Shown: piece after piece, positions 7,137-16,228 of the stretch
Numbering within the stretch: the first letter of the stretch is position 1
Layout: every line of letters starts with the position of its first letter
Assembly: GCA_001689415.1 (NCBI GenBank)
Contig: LUJM01000018.1
Coordinates: 1 to 39,087 of the forward strand
Origin: Bacteroidales bacterium M2
Lineage (GTDB): Bacteria; Bacteroidota; Bacteroidia; Bacteroidales; Muribaculaceae
Length of the DNA: 39,087 nt
Direction: 5' to 3'
The notes under the pieces: generated by a model
What the model saw: the letters and a program-made list of their open reading frames with translations, nothing else
Databases searched by the model: none
What the model was told of the DNA's origin: nothing
Program-made: the position numbers and the translations under genes

Positions 7137-8747
7137 TTGGATACAAAATACATTTTCGTTACAGGAGGAGTAGTTTCATCGCTTGGAAAGGGCATAATAT
7201 CCTCATCTCTTGCACGTCTGCTACAGTCAAGAGGCTTCAGGGTCACTATACAAAAATTTGACCCCTATCTGAATATCGACCCCGGCACACTCAACCCATA
7301 CGAACATGGCGAGTGCTATGTCACCGACGACGGCTTCGAAACCGACCTCGACCTCGGCCACTATGAACGCTTCACCGACATCCACACAACCCGGGCCAAC
7401 AGCATAACCACCGGACGCATCTATCAAGCCGTAATAAACAAAGAACGCAGAGGCGACTATCTCGGAAAGACCGTACAGATTATCCCCCATATCACCGACG
7501 AAATAAAACGCAATATCGTCAATTTAGGTGAAACGGGGGATTTTGATTTTATAATCACCGAGATCGGAGGTACTGTAGGCGATATCGAGTCAACCCCCTT
7601 TCTTGAGGCAGAGAGACAGCTGAAATGGGAACTTGGCAAGAGGGTATTGAGTCTGCACCTTACCTATGTGCCATATCTCAAGGCCGCCAAGGAACTGAAA
7701 ACCAAGCCCACGCAGCACTCTGTAAAACAGCTCCAATCAATAGGTATCCAACCCGACATATTGATTCTTCGCACAGAAATGCCAATTCCGCAGGCTATGA
7801 GGGAAAAGGTTGCACGATTCTGTAACGTATCGGCAGAGGCTGTGATTCAAAGTCTTGACGCGTCATCAATATATCATGTTCCGGGCATGATGCACGAACA
7901 GCACCTTGACAGATTAGTTCTCGATATGACCGGTACCGAGCATCGCAGCGAGCCGGACCACTCAGCGTGGAACCTGTTCCTTCAAAAACTTGAAAACGCC
8001 CATAAAAATGTGAGGATAGGCCTTGTAGGAAAATACGTTGACCTGCAGGATGCCTACAAATCAATCAGCGAGTCTCTTATACATGCCGCCACGTACTTTG
8101 ACCACAAGTTGGATCTCGTTTACATCAATGCGGAGAATGTAAGTGATGAAAATGTGGAGCAAACATTATCCGGGCTTGACGGTGTAATCATTGCCCCGGG
8201 CTTCGGCAGCCGAGGTATCGACGGCAAACTGACAGCTATCAAATGGTGCCGAGAAAATGATATCCCGACATTCGGAATATGCCTTGGAATGCAGTGCATC
8301 GTCATCGAGTATGCGCGAAATGTTCTTGGCCTGAAAGCGGCAAACTCAACAGAGATGGATTCCTCGACCCCCTATAAGGTCATCGACATAATGGAAAGTC
8401 AAAAGAATGTTACCGAAAAGGGAGGCAGCATGCGTCTTGGCGCCTATAATTGCCGACTTGCCGACGCCAGCGTAGCCAAAAGTGCCTATCAGGCAGATAT
8501 TATAAGGGAGCGTCATCGCCACAGATATGAGTTCAACAATGAATACCGCACCCGATTTGAGGATGCAGGGCTGAAATGCACCGGAGAGAATCCGGAAACA
8601 GGATTGGTGGAGATTGTAGAACTCCCCAAACTAAGGTGGTTTGTCGGAACACAGTATCATCCCGAGTATCGCTCAACAGTACTTCATCCGAATCCTCTAT
8701 TCATGTCATTCATGAATGCGGCAGTAGAGTATTCCAAGCAAAAGTAA
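7137..8747 (+). CDS. pyrG: CTP synthase
   Basis: 536 aa, normal length. It converts UTP to CTP with glutamine and ATP. Translation must begin at TTG 7137: an in-frame TAA lies at 7128-7130, no ATG occurs before the conserved KYIFVTGGVVSSLGKG, and that motif sits at the very N-terminus in the family. The synthetase domain carries the P-loop SSLGKGI and EIGGTVGDIES. The class I glutamine amidotransferase domain has its nucleophile Cys382 in GICLGMQC, with His508 and Glu510 in QYHPEYRS. The gene runs into the PurF-like gene with a 3-nt gap, so the two are co-transcribed. UTP comes from the PyrH pathway and glutamine from GlnN directly upstream. Confidence 0.97.
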   Translation: MDTKYIFVTGGVVSSLGKGIISSSLARLLQSRGFRVTIQKFDPYLNIDPGTLNPYEHGECYVTDDGFETDLDLGHYERFTDIHTTRANSITTGRIYQAVINKERRGDYLGKTVQIIPHITDEIKRNIVNLGETGDFDFIITEIGGTVGDIESTPFLEAERQLKWELGKRVLSLHLTYVPYLKAAKELKTKPTQHSVKQLQSIGIQPDILILRTEMPIPQAMREKVARFCNVSAEAVIQSLDASSIYHVPGMMHEQHLDRLVLDMTGTEHRSEPDHSAWNLFLQKLENAHKNVRIGLVGKYVDLQDAYKSISESLIHAATYFDHKLDLVYINAENVSDENVEQTLSGLDGVIIAPGFGSRGIDGKLTAIKWCRENDIPTFGICLGMQCIVIEYARNVLGLKAANSTEMDSSTPYKVIDIMESQKNVTEKGGSMRLGAYNCRLADASVAKSAYQADIIRERHRHRYEFNNEYRTRFEDAGLKCTGENPETGLVEIVELPKLRWFVGTQYHPEYRSTVLHPNPLFMSFMNAAVEYSKQK

Positions 8748-8750
8748 ACA

Positions 8751-10628
8751 ATGGAACTAATAAAGCATGAGTGTGGTGTGGCAATGATTCGCCTGCTAAA
8801 GCCAATATCATACTATAAAGAAAAATACGGCACCGAACTCTATGGGCTCGACCGGCTTTATCTCATCATGGAGAAAGAGCATAATCGCGGACAGGAAGCA
8901 GCAGGCATCGGATGTGTCAAACTAAACGTAGAGCCCGGCAATGAGTATATCTTCAGAGAGCGGGCCCAAGGCTCCGGAGCTATTTCTGAAATATTCTCCA
9001 CCGTGCACGACCGGCTTAAAAAGGAACTCGAAGATGGCATAAGTATCGAGGATGCATCGTTTGTAGGCGAGGTATATATGGGGCATCTTCGCTATAGCAC
9101 CACCGGCAGGTCGGGAATAAACTATGTACATCCATTTATGCGGCGCAACAACTGGAGTTCGCGCAATATGTTGCTTTGCGGCAATTTCAACATGACCAAC
9201 GTGGGCGAGATTTTCAATGAGATAGTATCCAAGGGTCAACATCCTCGACTCTATGCCGATACCTTCATACTTCTTGAACAGCTTTGCCATGCACTCGACA
9301 GAGAGAACGAACGTCTGTATCAGCAATTTCACGACGAGGGCTTATCGGCAATGGAACTATCAGAAGCAATATCCCGCGATCTGAATGTAGCGAATATTCT
9401 CAAGCGTTGTTCGCCGATATGGGACGGCGGCTATGTAATATGCGGCATTGTCGGCAACGGCGACATGTGGACGATGCGCGACCCTAACGGAATACGCCCG
9501 GCATTCTATTATATCGATGACGAGATTGTTGTGGTGGCAAGCGAAAGGCCTGTCATACAGACTGCCTTTAATATCGAGACAGACAAGGTGAAGGAGCTAA
9601 AGCCCGGTGCTGCGCTTATTGTAGACCGCAACGGTACTTCTCGAATTGAGACGATACTGCCACAGAGAAACAACTCGGCCTGCAGTTTCGAGCGTATATA
9701 TTTTTCACGCGGCTCGGACTGCGACATTTATCGTGAGCGCAAGCTACTTGGGGAAATGCTTGTAGAGCCAATATTGAAAGCCGTTGACTACGACTTGGAC
9801 AACACCGTGTTTTCTTTCATACCCAACACAGCCGAAGTTGCCTTTTATGGCCTGGTAAACGGAATAGAGAAGTGGCTTATAAAACAGAAAACAGAAGGAC
9901 TCAAGGCCCTGGCAAAGAACGGCATCCTCACCGACGAGAATATCAGTGCGATTCTGAATCGGCGCGTACGCAGGGAAAAAGTAGCAATCAAAGATATAAA
10001 ATTGCGAACATTTATTGCCGAGAGTGACATCCGCAATGATCTTGCCTCGCATGTTTATGACGTTACATACGGATCGATAAACCGAGGTGACACTCTCGTT
10101 ATCATTGACGACAGCATAGTACGAGGCACCACACTTCGCAGCTCCATACTTGGCATACTCGACCGTCTGCACCCCGGCAGAATCGTTATCGTGTCGAGTT
10201 CTCCCCAGGTCAGATACCCTGACTGCTACGGAATCGATATGTCACGAATGGGAGAATTTATCGCCTTCAAGGCGGCAATGTCGTTACTTGAAGAGCGAGG
10301 CATGCAACATGTTGCCGAAGAAGTGTATGAAAAATGCCGCAATCAGGACTCGGTTGAATCAGGCCGGATTGAGAACTATGTCAAAGCTATTTATGCTCCA
10401 TTCTCTGAAGATGAAATAGCCGACAAAATCTCGGAAATGCTTACACCTTCGTTTGTAAAAGCCGAGGTAAAGATTGTGTTTCAGACTGTAAACGACCTGC
10501 ACAGTGCTATACCTGCCCATAGTGGCGACTGGTATTTTTCCGGCAATTATCCCACTCCCGGAGGGACACGTCTTGTCAACAAAGCCTTTGTAAATTACTA
10601 TGAAGGCAGAACTACTGCCCGCGACTAA
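8751..10628 (+). CDS. PurF-like amidophosphoribosyltransferase (long form)
   Basis: 625 aa against about 470-510 for ordinary PurF. PurF makes 5-phosphoribosylamine from PRPP and glutamine, the first step of purine synthesis. The N-terminus MELIKHECGVAM suggests a 7-residue propeptide and Cys8 as the N-terminal nucleophile (compare EECGV in Bacillus-type enzymes). EHNRGQEAAGIG and GHLRYSTTG are Ntn-glutaminase motifs. IIDDSIVRGTTLR (about 451-463) is the PRPP-binding loop. Extra sequence lies between the two domains (about 375-425, rich in Lys/Arg) and in a C-terminal tail of roughly 100 residues. It is a PurF homologue; whether it is the housekeeping enzyme or a specialised paralogue cannot be told here, so no symbol is given. 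Confidence 0.85.
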   Translation: MELIKHECGVAMIRLLKPISYYKEKYGTELYGLDRLYLIMEKEHNRGQEAAGIGCVKLNVEPGNEYIFRERAQGSGAISEIFSTVHDRLKKELEDGISIEDASFVGEVYMGHLRYSTTGRSGINYVHPFMRRNNWSSRNMLLCGNFNMTNVGEIFNEIVSKGQHPRLYADTFILLEQLCHALDRENERLYQQFHDEGLSAMELSEAISRDLNVANILKRCSPIWDGGYVICGIVGNGDMWTMRDPNGIRPAFYYIDDEIVVVASERPVIQTAFNIETDKVKELKPGAALIVDRNGTSRIETILPQRNNSACSFERIYFSRGSDCDIYRERKLLGEMLVEPILKAVDYDLDNTVFSFIPNTAEVAFYGLVNGIEKWLIKQKTEGLKALAKNGILTDENISAILNRRVRREKVAIKDIKLRTFIAESDIRNDLASHVYDVTYGSINRGDTLVIIDDSIVRGTTLRSSILGILDRLHPGRIVIVSSSPQVRYPDCYGIDMSRMGEFIAFKAAMSLLEERGMQHVAEEVYEKCRNQDSVESGRIENYVKAIYAPFSEDEIADKISEMLTPSFVKAEVKIVFQTVNDLHSAIPAHSGDWYFSGNYPTPGGTRLVNKAFVNYYEGRTTARD

Positions 10629-10656
10629 AATATTAAGCTGCCTTAGTCGCGGGCAG
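10615..10656 (+). terminator. Terminator overlapping the PurF-like stop codon
   Basis: CTGCCCGCGACTAA (10615-10628) pairs over 14 bp with TTAGTCGCGGGCAG (10643-10656), loop 14 nt, followed by CAATTTTAC. The TAA stop codon is the last triplet of the left arm. Confidence 0.75.
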
Positions 10657-10695
10657 CAATTTTACTATATACGGTAATCTGTGCCCAAGCCGAAA

Positions 10696-11472
10696 TCAGT
10701 AATCCAATACTATGGGGCATTGGTTCTCGGTTGCGAATTTTACGGCCTGGTATAGCATGGAGTAAGCGCACTTGGCAAGTTCTTCGGTGCGGAATTTATC
10801 GTTCTTTTTAAATTGCTGTATAAACCCAAAGGCAGGCTTGGACGTCTTTCGATTTGCAGGGACATAAAATTTATCGTTTCGCCAAGACAGAATGGTGGCT
10901 TCGTCGGCATTCCACAACTGCTTGTTAAGGTCTTCTAATTCATATTTTAGAAGTAAAACTGTAGATATTCTGCCTTCGTTGCCTGTAGGTAGTTTTGTAA
11001 TAAAAATAGCTTCGTTAGGAATTGGCAGCCACAAGGTTGTGCCCATGAGCAAAGAGTTTGGAATCCTTTGCTCCATAGCTTGCTTGACGATGGGTTCGTC
11101 GTAAAAATTCCAGCCGTTCCGGACAAATTCGGGCAATGGCTTTTTCAACTCTATACATGCTTGGAGCATAACGAGAGCCCCGAAAGCTACCCAGTCGGGT
11201 TTGTCGGTGAAATACCCACAATCGCTTTTTTCGTCCCAAAGCGGTGGCGTGAGGGGCGGCTTGATACTTACGGCAAAAGTATCGGCCCAATGGCTTACTA
11301 TATCACGTATGTTTTCGATTTCGGCCTGGTCTTCAACCGGTTTCATTTCGTTGCCGGAGGCATCACGCATGACGCAATTTTGGCCATTCTCTTCAGCGAG
11401 CAGCTGTACGAGGTTTTTCCAGTTGCTACTGTAATAGCGGGTCAATTTACCGGCATAGATGTCTAATCCCAT
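10696..11472 (-). CDS. Conserved hypothetical protein (MGLDIYAG family)
   Basis: 258 aa, function unknown. The N-terminus MGLDIYAGKLTRYY is a pattern I associate with uncharacterised soluble Bacteroidota proteins. There is no signal peptide or membrane segment. The protein is rich in Trp and aromatic residues (WKNLVQLL, HWADTF, DWVAFGALVMLQACIEL) and ends CPIVLDY. A Cys at KSDCGYF and one at KCAYSML are scattered, with no metal motif. It lies last in the parE-coaD-protease run, 37 nt after the protease stop, and converges on the PurF-like gene. Slightly lower GC than its neighbours suggests it may have been added to the operon. No activity can be proposed from sequence. Confidence 0.75.
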   Translation of the reverse strand: MGLDIYAGKLTRYYSSNWKNLVQLLAEENGQNCVMRDASGNEMKPVEDQAEIENIRDIVSHWADTFAVSIKPPLTPPLWDEKSDCGYFTDKPDWVAFGALVMLQACIELKKPLPEFVRNGWNFYDEPIVKQAMEQRIPNSLLMGTTLWLPIPNEAIFITKLPTGNEGRISTVLLLKYELEDLNKQLWNADEATILSWRNDKFYVPANRKTSKPAFGFIQQFKKNDKFRTEELAKCAYSMLYQAVKFATENQCPIVLDY

Positions 11473-11509
11473 ATTCGAGGGGGTGTTAAAATTAGCAGGT
11501 CCGGGGCGG

Positions 11510-13102
11510 TCAGCTGCCTCTCAGGAGTGTGGCGTAGCGCTCGGGGTCGTTGATTAGGTCGAGGGCGGCTTTGAAGTCTTTCGACAGGTGCGAGATTGCC
11601 CTGTAGTACGATCCGTCCTCATATAGGTCGCGGGCTATCAAGCCTGTCATAATCGCCTGTATCATCGGCTTGGAGATGTCGTAGTGCTCGGGCTTGAATT
11701 CAATTTCTTTTGCCTTGCCGTCTTCGATAAGGCGCTCGAGGAGCGATTCGGGCACCACATAGTCGCGGCCGAAATCATCGGCTGTAGGGTACTGTTTGAG
11801 CAGTTCCTTGCGGTTGGCATCGACATAGTTGATGACGGTACGGTTGATAATACCCTTGGCAACGAGGTCGCGGTAGTAGGTAGAATAATAGCTTGTATCA
11901 GCCGGGACGAAAACATCGGGGATGATGCCGCCGCCACCGTATACCGGTCGGCGGTTACGCAGGGTTTCGTACTTGAGCGAGTCGGGACGCGCAATGCTGT
12001 CGGCGCTCCAAAGTTCGCCCGATTTGTAGCGATTGAGCATATCGAGGTAGTATTCGTCGCCATGACCTTTTTCGTAGGGGCGCTGTATGCAACGTCCCGA
12101 GGGTGTGTAATAGCGCGATACGGTAAGGCGTATCATCGAGCCGTCGGGGAATGGGAACGGACGCTGTACGAGACCTTTGCCGAATGTGCGACGGCCCACC
12201 ACGAGGGCGCGGTCGTTATCCTGCAATGCACCGGCGAGAATCTCGGACGCCGAAGCCGACGACTGGTCGACAATCACCACCAGGCGACCGTCGAGGAATG
12301 AGCCTTGGCCTTCTGTGACATATTTGTATGGCTGTGTGCGGCGTCCGGCGGTGCTAACTACCGGGGTGCCAAATGGCAGGAACTCCGAAGCAAGCTCGAA
12401 TGCCGCGCCGAGGTAGCCGCCACCGTTGCCGGAAACGTCGAGGATAAGGTTTTTCATGCCCTTTCGGCGTAGTTTCTTCATCGCTTCCTGCACTTCCTTG
12501 GCCGTTTCTTCAGCAAAGCGGGTGATGCGGATATATCCGGTAACGGAATCGGCCATAAAGGTTTCATCGACAGAATAGAGGGGAATATCGTCGCGCACGA
12601 CATCGAAATCGACGTATTCACTGCCGCGTTTTACCTGTAGTCGTACGGTAGTGCCTTTTGGTCCTCGCAGGGTTTTCATCACATCGCGGTTGGCGAGCTT
12701 TTTGCCCGCAATCACAGTATCGTTGGCGCTGACAATACGGTCACCGGCCAGTATACCCACCTTTTCCGACGGGCCGCCGGCTATTGTCTGTATCACATAC
12801 ACGGTGTCTTCAAGCATATTGAACTGAATACCGATGCCGCTGAATTTACCTTCGAGAGGCTCGGTAAACTCCTTTGTTTCCTGTGGAGTGGAATAAGCCG
12901 AATGCGGGTCGAGCGTCTTGAGCATCGCCACTATAGCCTCGTTGACGATAGTGTCGGAATTGACATCCTCGACATAGAAATTCTCGATAATGGCCTCGGC
13001 CGCACGCAATTTCTGGTCGGGGGTAAACTGTTCGTTCTGACGCTGGCTGTATGCTACCGCAGCCACACAAAGGGTCAGTAATGTGATGTATATCTTTTTC
13101 AT
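11510..13102 (-). CDS. S41 C-terminal processing peptidase (CtpA/Prc type)
   Basis: 530 aa. Residues 1-20 (MKKIYITLLT..., hydrophobic to AYSQ) form a signal peptide, so it acts in the periplasm, trimming protein C-termini. An N-terminal helical segment with LDPHSAYSTPQE (65-76) precedes a PDZ domain (about 85-165, with GKFSGIGIQF and the GILAGDRIVSAND loop). The protease core follows. Serine 284 in SSASASEI and Lys309 in RRTFGKGLVQ form the Ser-Lys dyad, 25 residues apart as in E. coli Prc. DVSGNGGGYL is the conserved glycine-rich loop. A C-terminal extension of about 150 residues is typical of Bacteroidota members. It sits 17 nt after coaD in the parE operon. Confidence 0.93.
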   Translation of the reverse strand: MKKIYITLLTLCVAAVAYSQRQNEQFTPDQKLRAAEAIIENFYVEDVNSDTIVNEAIVAMLKTLDPHSAYSTPQETKEFTEPLEGKFSGIGIQFNMLEDTVYVIQTIAGGPSEKVGILAGDRIVSANDTVIAGKKLANRDVMKTLRGPKGTTVRLQVKRGSEYVDFDVVRDDIPLYSVDETFMADSVTGYIRITRFAEETAKEVQEAMKKLRRKGMKNLILDVSGNGGGYLGAAFELASEFLPFGTPVVSTAGRRTQPYKYVTEGQGSFLDGRLVVIVDQSSASASEILAGALQDNDRALVVGRRTFGKGLVQRPFPFPDGSMIRLTVSRYYTPSGRCIQRPYEKGHGDEYYLDMLNRYKSGELWSADSIARPDSLKYETLRNRRPVYGGGGIIPDVFVPADTSYYSTYYRDLVAKGIINRTVINYVDANRKELLKQYPTADDFGRDYVVPESLLERLIEDGKAKEIEFKPEHYDISKPMIQAIMTGLIARDLYEDGSYYRAISHLSKDFKAALDLINDPERYATLLRGS

Positions 13103-13119
13103 AACTTTAGTTGGGTATC

Positions 13120-13575
13120 TCAGGGCAGGAATGGTGTTACATCTTCGCCATACGCAGCCAGCTCGCGTACCATCGACGATGATACCGCCGACAACTCGGG
13201 GCGACTAAATAATATAACACTTTCGATGCCCGAAAGTTGCATATTCACCATAGCCATATCGCGCTCGTACTCGAAATCCTTGACCGAACGCACAGCACGC
13301 AGAATAAAACCGGCACCGACTTCGCGAGCCAGCTGCGTGGTGAGGCAGGAGTAGACTCGTACCTCGATTTCGGGACGGTCGGCATAGAGGCGGCGTATGG
13401 CCTCGGCGGAAGCCTCGGCATCCGACGACGGTTTGTTGATATTGTAGCCTACGGCGATAATGATGCGGTCGAAAAGTCGCAGGCCACGCTCTACGATGTC
13501 GGCGTGGCCTCGTGTGAAGGGATTGAACGAGCCGGGGAATATCGCCGTCCTAATGGCTGTCGATGTTGGTGTCAT
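13120..13575 (-). CDS. coaD: Phosphopantetheine adenylyltransferase
   Basis: 151 aa, normal for CoaD. It adenylylates 4'-phosphopantetheine to dephospho-CoA, the penultimate step of CoA synthesis. AIFPGSFNPFTRGHADIVER (11-30) carries the nucleotidyltransferase T/HxGH motif. RAVRSVKDFEYE and SAVSSSMVREL match the family's later motifs (ISSxxVRE). The ATG at 13575 overlaps the end of parE by 26 nt. It adds about 8 residues before the usual start of the family, but no later ATG exists before the motif, so this start is accepted. The overlap implies translational coupling to parE. Confidence 0.95.
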   Translation of the reverse strand: MTPTSTAIRTAIFPGSFNPFTRGHADIVERGLRLFDRIIIAVGYNINKPSSDAEASAEAIRRLYADRPEIEVRVYSCLTTQLAREVGAGFILRAVRSVKDFEYERDMAMVNMQLSGIESVILFSRPELSAVSSSMVRELAAYGEDVTPFLP

Positions 13576-15508
13576 CCTCTACTACAAGGTTGTCGATGAT
13601 AAAATTCTGACGCTCCATGGTATTCTTGCCCATATAGAACTCGAGTACTTCGGCTACGCCGTCTTCTTTGCGCAGGCTCACGCGGTCGATACGCATATCC
13701 TCGCCGATAAAACCTCGGAACTCGTCGGGCGAAATCTCACCGAGACCTTTGAATCGCGTGATTTCGGCGTTGGAACCAAAACGCTCAATGGCGTTGATGC
13801 GCTCCTCGTCGGTATAGCAGTATACGGTATCATCGGCGGCATCGGCGCTGCGTACCTTGCCCGAGCGCTTGGCGGTTTTCTTATTGCGCACACGGAAGAG
13901 GGGCGTCTGCAGCACGTAGACATGACCTTTCTTGATCAGGTCGGGGAAGTACTGCAAGAAGAACGTGAGCATGAGCAGGCGGATGTGCATACCGTCGACA
14001 TCGGCATCGGTAGCGATAATCACCTTGTTGTAGCGCAGGCCGTCGAGGCCGTCCTGGATATTAAGTGCCGCCTGCAAAAGGCTGAATTCCTCGTTGGTAT
14101 ACAGCTCTTTCTGCGTAGCACCGTAGGTGTTGAGGGGCTTTCCTCGGAGTTTGAACACCGCCTGGGTCTCTACGTCGCGCACCTTTTCGATCGAACCGCC
14201 TGCCGAGTCACCCTCGGTGATGAAAATCGAGGTTGCATTCTTGCGCTCCTCGTTGCCACGGCTGTCGTTGAGGTGCACGCGGCAGTCGTTGAGCTTGCGG
14301 TTGTATAGGCTCACTTTCTTTGCTGTCTCGCGGGCTTTCTTTGCTACACCGGCCATGGCCTTGCGGTCGCGCTCGCTCGCCTGTACTTTCTTGAGAATGA
14401 TATCGGCCACCTCGAGCTCGCGGTGCAAGTAGTTATCGAGTTCCTTGCGGATGAAATCGCCTATATACTTGGCAATTGTCGGGCCGTCGGGCTTCATGTC
14501 GCGCGAGCCGAGGCGGGTCTTGGTCTGGCTCTCGAACACCGGGTCGACGACATTGACCGCTATCGCGGCCACCATGCCGTTGCGGATGTCGGAATACTCG
14601 AAGTTGCGGCCGAAGTAATCTTTCATCGTGCGGCTCACAGCCTCTTTGAATGCAGTGAGGTGTGTGCCGCCCTGGGTGGTATGCTGGCTGTTGACAAAGC
14701 TGTAATACTCCTCGCCGTACTGGTTGACATGGGTAATCGCAACCTCGATATCGGGGCCTTTGAAGTGGATAATCGGGTACAGGGGCTCTTGGGTCAAATT
14801 TTCCTTGAGCAAATCTTCGAGACCGTGGCGCGAGATGTACGACTTGCCGTTGAATACAATCTTGAGGCCGGTATTGAGGAATGTGTAGTTCTTGAGCAGG
14901 GGCACGATAAATTCGTCGCGGAATACATAGCCGCGGAAAATATCGGCCGAGGGGGTGAATGTTACCAGTGTGCCGTTGGGCTCGTCGGTGGCTTCGACAG
15001 GACTCGACTCTACAAGCTGGCCGAGCGAGAAACGCGCACTGACGCACTCGCCGTCGCGGTACGATGTAATTTCGAAATTCGTCGACAGAGCGTTTACCGC
15101 CTTGATACCCACGCCGTTGAGGCCTACAGTCTGTGTAAATGCGCCCTCTTTGAACTTGCCGCCGGTATTCATCTTCGAGGCTACATCGATTACCGAACCT
15201 AATGGAATGCCTCGGCCATAGTCGCGCACGGTAGCCGTGTGCTCGTCGACATTGACGATAATCTGGTGGCCGTAGCCCATCATGAACTCATCGATAGAGT
15301 TGTCAATCACTTCTTTGAGCAGCACATATATGCCGTCGTCGCTGTTGGTACCGTCGCCGAGCTTGCCGATATACATACCGGGGCGCTGCTGTATATGCTC
15401 GAACCACGACAGCGATAAAATGGCATCGTCGTCGTAGTTGGCGGTTGTCTTGGGCCGACGCTGGTCGGCATCGGCGGGAAGATTGAAAATATCTTGTTCG
15501 TTATCCAT
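13550..15508 (-). CDS. parE: Type IIA topoisomerase subunit B (topoisomerase IV, ParE)
   Basis: 652 aa. It is the ATPase/TOPRIM subunit that with ParC decatenates daughter chromosomes. GHKL motifs are clear: EVIDNSIDEFMMGYG (N-box), DYGRGIPLG, and GLNGVGIKAVNALS; the QTKTRLGS lysine loop follows. TOPRIM motifs are FITEGDSAGGS and ATDADVDGMHIRLLML, the latter giving the acidic metal ligands. Bacteroidota carry both GyrB and ParE-type proteins. The ParE call rests on overall wording (LSWFEHIQQRPGMYIGKLGDG) and the short C-terminus, and a GyrB label cannot be excluded without alignment. No parC is adjacent. It heads the operon parE-coaD-protease-unknown with a predicted promoter about 60 nt upstream. 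Confidence 0.88.
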   Translation of the reverse strand: MDNEQDIFNLPADADQRRPKTTANYDDDAILSLSWFEHIQQRPGMYIGKLGDGTNSDDGIYVLLKEVIDNSIDEFMMGYGHQIIVNVDEHTATVRDYGRGIPLGSVIDVASKMNTGGKFKEGAFTQTVGLNGVGIKAVNALSTNFEITSYRDGECVSARFSLGQLVESSPVEATDEPNGTLVTFTPSADIFRGYVFRDEFIVPLLKNYTFLNTGLKIVFNGKSYISRHGLEDLLKENLTQEPLYPIIHFKGPDIEVAITHVNQYGEEYYSFVNSQHTTQGGTHLTAFKEAVSRTMKDYFGRNFEYSDIRNGMVAAIAVNVVDPVFESQTKTRLGSRDMKPDGPTIAKYIGDFIRKELDNYLHRELEVADIILKKVQASERDRKAMAGVAKKARETAKKVSLYNRKLNDCRVHLNDSRGNEERKNATSIFITEGDSAGGSIEKVRDVETQAVFKLRGKPLNTYGATQKELYTNEEFSLLQAALNIQDGLDGLRYNKVIIATDADVDGMHIRLLMLTFFLQYFPDLIKKGHVYVLQTPLFRVRNKKTAKRSGKVRSADAADDTVYCYTDEERINAIERFGSNAEITRFKGLGEISPDEFRGFIGEDMRIDRVSLRKEDGVAEVLEFYMGKNTMERQNFIIDNLVVEDDTNIDSH

Positions 15509-15569
15509 TTACAGCGTATTAGAGTGATTGGGTGAATAAGCCAGCACCTGCTCAGCAGGCTTCTAACTA

Positions 15570-15599
15570 CAAAGTTAGCGATTTTGTCTGAGAAACAAT
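15570..15599 (-). promoter_or_regulatory. Predicted parE promoter
   Basis: On the minus strand ATTG (15599-15596), 18 nt spacer, TAACTTTG (15577-15570), a perfect -7 box. Transcription would start near 15563, about 55 nt before the parE ATG. Confidence 0.5.
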
Positions 15600-15702
15600 A
15601 ATCTAAAAACTTGAAATTTATTAACAACTCTAAATTTGTATAGCCTAACAAGACAACCCTAATGTGACAACGGCAAAAGCAATATCAGGGCAGGTCTGAT
15701 TT

Positions 15703-16095
15703 TTACGGCTTTATATCCGGCAGGGTTGGCGCCGGGGTGTCGGGGAACCATTCGGAGAGTTGGCGTTTGGCTTTGTCGAGGGTCTCTTGCGAGAGGTTGT
15801 TCCAGATGTGTTTGAGTATAAATACCAGCGCAGCCGTATCGTCGGCGAAACCGCCGGGAAGGGCATCGGGTATCAGGTCGATGGGCACGATAAAGTAGCC
15901 CAAGGCGGCTATGACCAAGGCGCGGTCTTTCAATGGCAGGCGTTTGTCCAAGGTGGCATAGTATAGTATCAGCACTGTATGCACGGCCTTGACACCCACC
16001 TTTTTAGCCACTTTGCCGATTTTCGCAAATAGAGAAGCCGGATTATAATAAGCCGAATATTTAGAGAGCCTTTCGGAGAGATTTTTGATGCCCAT
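15703..16095 (-). CDS. YkvA/DUF1232 family membrane protein
   Basis: 130 aa from MGIKNLSERL at 16095. An upstream ATG (16176) would add 27 residues that run through a strong hairpin and are not family-like. The DUF1232 core is visible: LPLKDRALVIAALGYFIVPIDLIPDALPG (about 70-100), with the signature YFIVPIDLIPD and a following FADDTAALVFIL helix. These small proteins probably lie on or in the membrane as one or two hydrophobic helices; their function is not established. It is monocistronic, divergent in function from its neighbours, and ends about 195 nt before parE. Confidence 0.85.
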   Translation of the reverse strand: MGIKNLSERLSKYSAYYNPASLFAKIGKVAKKVGVKAVHTVLILYYATLDKRLPLKDRALVIAALGYFIVPIDLIPDALPGGFADDTAALVFILKHIWNNLSQETLDKAKRQLSEWFPDTPAPTLPDIKP

Positions 16096-16138
16096 AATAG
16101 ATGTTTTACGATGTGGTAACGATATTAAAACACATTTA

Positions 16139-16197
16139 CAGCGCCCTTTGTGCGCCAACGGCCTCATCAACCGCAAAAATCACACAAAAGGGCGCTG
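16139..16197 (-). terminator. Hairpin after pdxA, possible terminator
   Basis: CAGCGCCCTTT (16139-16149) pairs with AAAGGGCGCTG (16187-16197), extended by TGTG/CACA with a bulge, over a 37-nt loop. On the minus strand it is followed by TAAATGTGTTTTAATA. It would end the lysS-to-pdxA unit; the long loop lowers confidence. Confidence 0.45.
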
Positions 16198-16217
16198 AAT
16201 GGTGGCGTCACGTCGCC

Positions 16218-16227
16218 GGGGGGGGGG
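16218..16227. repeat. G10 homopolymer next to the pdxA stop codon
   Basis: Ten consecutive G on the plus strand (C on the pdxA strand), 1 nt beyond the pdxA stop. Tracts of this length are prone to slippage and to sequencing error. Confidence 0.8.
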
Positions 16228-16228
16228 A

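Noticed and set aside
13460..15202. Long plus-strand frames opposite parE and coaD
   Set aside because: Products are low-complexity His/Val/Ala-rich mirror translations; the minus-strand genes are unambiguous.
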